64,000 nt of DNA from contig JAVYIG010001607.1 of NCBI GenBank assembly GCA_035222895.1, positions 1-64,000 of the forward strand, written 5' to 3'. The stretch is from Strongylocentrotus droebachiensis. Its lineage: Eukaryota > Echinodermata > Echinoidea > Camarodonta > Strongylocentrotidae. Positions 54,884 to 57,940 of this stretch are shown piece after piece. The notes under the pieces are model-generated. The model made no database searches and was not told the origin of the DNA. It saw only the letters and a list, made by a program, of their open reading frames with translations. Position 1 is the first letter of the stretch. Each line of letters begins with the position of its first letter. The position numbers and the translations under genes were made by a program.

Positions 54884-57800
54884 CAATAAACGAAATTAAC
54901 AAAAGACTTAACTCCGTTTCGTTGACAATCAGCCGTAGACGAGAGTCTTCATGCATGGCTGATTGTCAACGAAACGGAGTTAAGTCTTTTGTCAAATCTG
55001 CTTTTTGCTACGGCAGGCACCCAGTGAAAACGAATTCGTTTGTTAAAATTATGAAAATGTAAGGGCTACTTTAAACAAACAGAACTTTGTTATTCCTGGC
55101 TCATTTTTCTTGATTGAGGTATCATATGAAAGAGCAGAAAATGAACTTTCTAGAAATATGAATTTTTCTTTGAAATTCAGATACCGCCCGCCAAATTACT
55201 TTTTGGTTTCCTTCCTTCAAATTGCTTTTAATCACTCATGCGTGAAATATGCATCACGTGAGTAGCATCAACTGAAAGAGGAGACTCTAAGCTTTCCAAA
55301 TATGTATCATTCATTAATTATGGTTGTGATTAAGTTATGATAAAACATCGATACTTCTCGGTTTCGTTTTTTCTGGGACGCACTGTATAGCACTTTAGAT
55401 TTTGATGGAGAGCACTTTATAAGCACTGTTTTTTGATTATTTTTCATTATTATTGTAGACAGGCCTACATCATCATGTATACATGTTCATCATAGGCTGT
55501 ACATGTACTACTCCAAAAGTCATTAAGAGACCAGAAATTTGAGATGTTACGTGGAAAAATTACTATTTGTGGACAATAATATGAGTCACAGATACTGAGA
55601 TAGTACAGTTGTAGCATCCACTTTATCAGGTAATACAAACGAGTGGCTGACTTTAAAACATACAGGTTATGTGTGTGTGGGAAGTATAAGAGGATGACGT
55701 GGGTTGACTCACTTTTCTCATTGCAATCCTGCCATAGAATATTGGACTCTAGTTCACAAGGACAATGATGCCTTCAAGCAATGATTAATATTTGCTCCAA
55801 TTAATCACTTTTTCATCATCATCTTCTTCCTCCCCCCTTCACTCAGGACTCCATTAGTAATTACACCAGTTTGTAAACTTACATTTAGTTTATACTCATG
55901 TATGCTTTCCTTTTCCCGTAATTTGACTTTTTTTTATATTTCATCTGATTTTTCTTCACTTTTTAAGGCTGTTGATGTACACATGTACAACTGCATGGTC
56001 ATCTACATTTTTTCTTGATAATTAAATTATTTCCCTTTTTGTTTCTTTCCATATATTCTAGTATTCCTGTTCCTCCTGCTTCTCCCTGTAATGTATACTC
56101 CCCCCTGTTTCCCCTCACATCCACTTCTCTCTACTCCTCCTACATTGGTATCCATCTATCTCTTTATTCTGTTTCTTCTGATCCTCCTTATTCTGATCCT
56201 CCTCGTCCTCCTCCTTCCTCTTCTAGCCTCTTTATCTTCTTCTCTAATACTACTTAATCTCAATCTTATTATTCCATTTGTATTCTTCTATGTGTAGCTC
56301 TTTTATCTTTCATCTGCTCCCCCCCCCCCCCTTTCCTCTTCTTCTCTCTCTCTCTCTCTACTGTTCTCCAAGCTCCTTCTTCCTTTTCTTCTCCATATTT
56401 ACTCCTCCTCCTCCTCATCCTCCTCTTCTCCTTCTTCTCCTCCTCCCCTTCTTCTCATTCTCCATCTTCTTCCTGCCTATCTCTCCCCTACATGTACATG
56501 TACATGGATACACTGCTCCCCCATCCCTCCAACAGTCAATACTTAATTACATCTCCACAGTTTCTGCAATTGTATTTAACCTTTATCACATCAATATACA
56601 CAAGCAATCTACAATGTACACAATGTAAAGAAGTTATGTGTCCTGAAAATGTTTGTGAGCATGGCAAACAATGGGCAATGCAATATTAACATGTACACAT
56701 ACTACATGTAGATGCACCTGTCGCAGTGTGCAACACATTATATTCTACATGTAGGAAGTTAATATTGACATGAGAGATAAAATAACCTGGTCAAACTCTG
56801 TTCCACTCCTTACATTCTAAGTTTAATAGGCCAATAGTTAGGACAGCTCTGATCTTATCTTCTGTATACAACAGAAAAGACCAACAAATTAATGATTACA
56901 TTCCCATAGTACACACCTGTAGAATGTCCAAAGTTCAATGTACATATTCCAATATCTTGATTTTGAGTGATACTTAATGAAAAAAAAGATTCTGTACAGT
57001 GAATGTACATACTCTATACAGTATGCATTGCATCCAAGTACATGTACATGTAGTCATAATGTGATAATGCCAACATAATGTTTAACCCATCCCCTTCAAG
57101 AACCAGATGGCACATGTATTATTAAATCTACAGGAATAAGAGAACTCAGTAGTCAATTGTTTGACTTTAAGGATCTAGCAATATGGATCACTGGTGCTTG
57201 TAACTTCAATGTGCGTGGAAAATATTGTTTCGATTTTGTACAGTGCCAGCCTCTCTAGAGGAAAAACAGAGCATTTTAATAAAAAATGTTATGGCTCTGA
57301 ATAGGGCAACAGAGTTTTTTTTTAAAATACATACAGGTGTACATTTTGTTTGGTTCATACCAGTATGTACAATGTACATGTACTGTATGTATGGAAAATC
57401 AAACCAAATCAAACCAAGATCTGAGCAAATTTGATTTGGACTCAACAGGAAATCAGTTCTAAATAGTTCTTGGATTAAATACCCTCAACACACTTGTGCA
57501 GTGATTCCTTAGCCAGATGGCACAATGGCAAACAAACAAGGGCAGGAGAGACAAAAAACAGAAAAACAAGTCTATTTTCATGTTTATACAATCGCAAGAT
57601 TTTGGGGGAAATCACATAAGCCAGAGTCAAGTATTTCACCCATTCAGTCTTGATGCCAAGTAAATGTACATCCACATTTCATCTATGTTATGAGCTACAT
57701 TATACTTGTGCATGTCCATGGTAATATTTCTTTTTCATCCTACAGTATGGGAAGGGGGTAATAATGAGCTTCAAAATATAGTTCACCAGTCAGGGGCGGA

Positions 57801-57909
57801 TCTAGCTTTTTGCCAAGGTGGTGGGGGGGGGGGGGGGGGGCGGGGTTTGACAACCCCCCCCCCCCCCTAATCCGCCCCTGCCAGTCTCTGACATGATGTC
57901 TTGGTTCTC

Positions 57910-57940
<31 letters not shown>

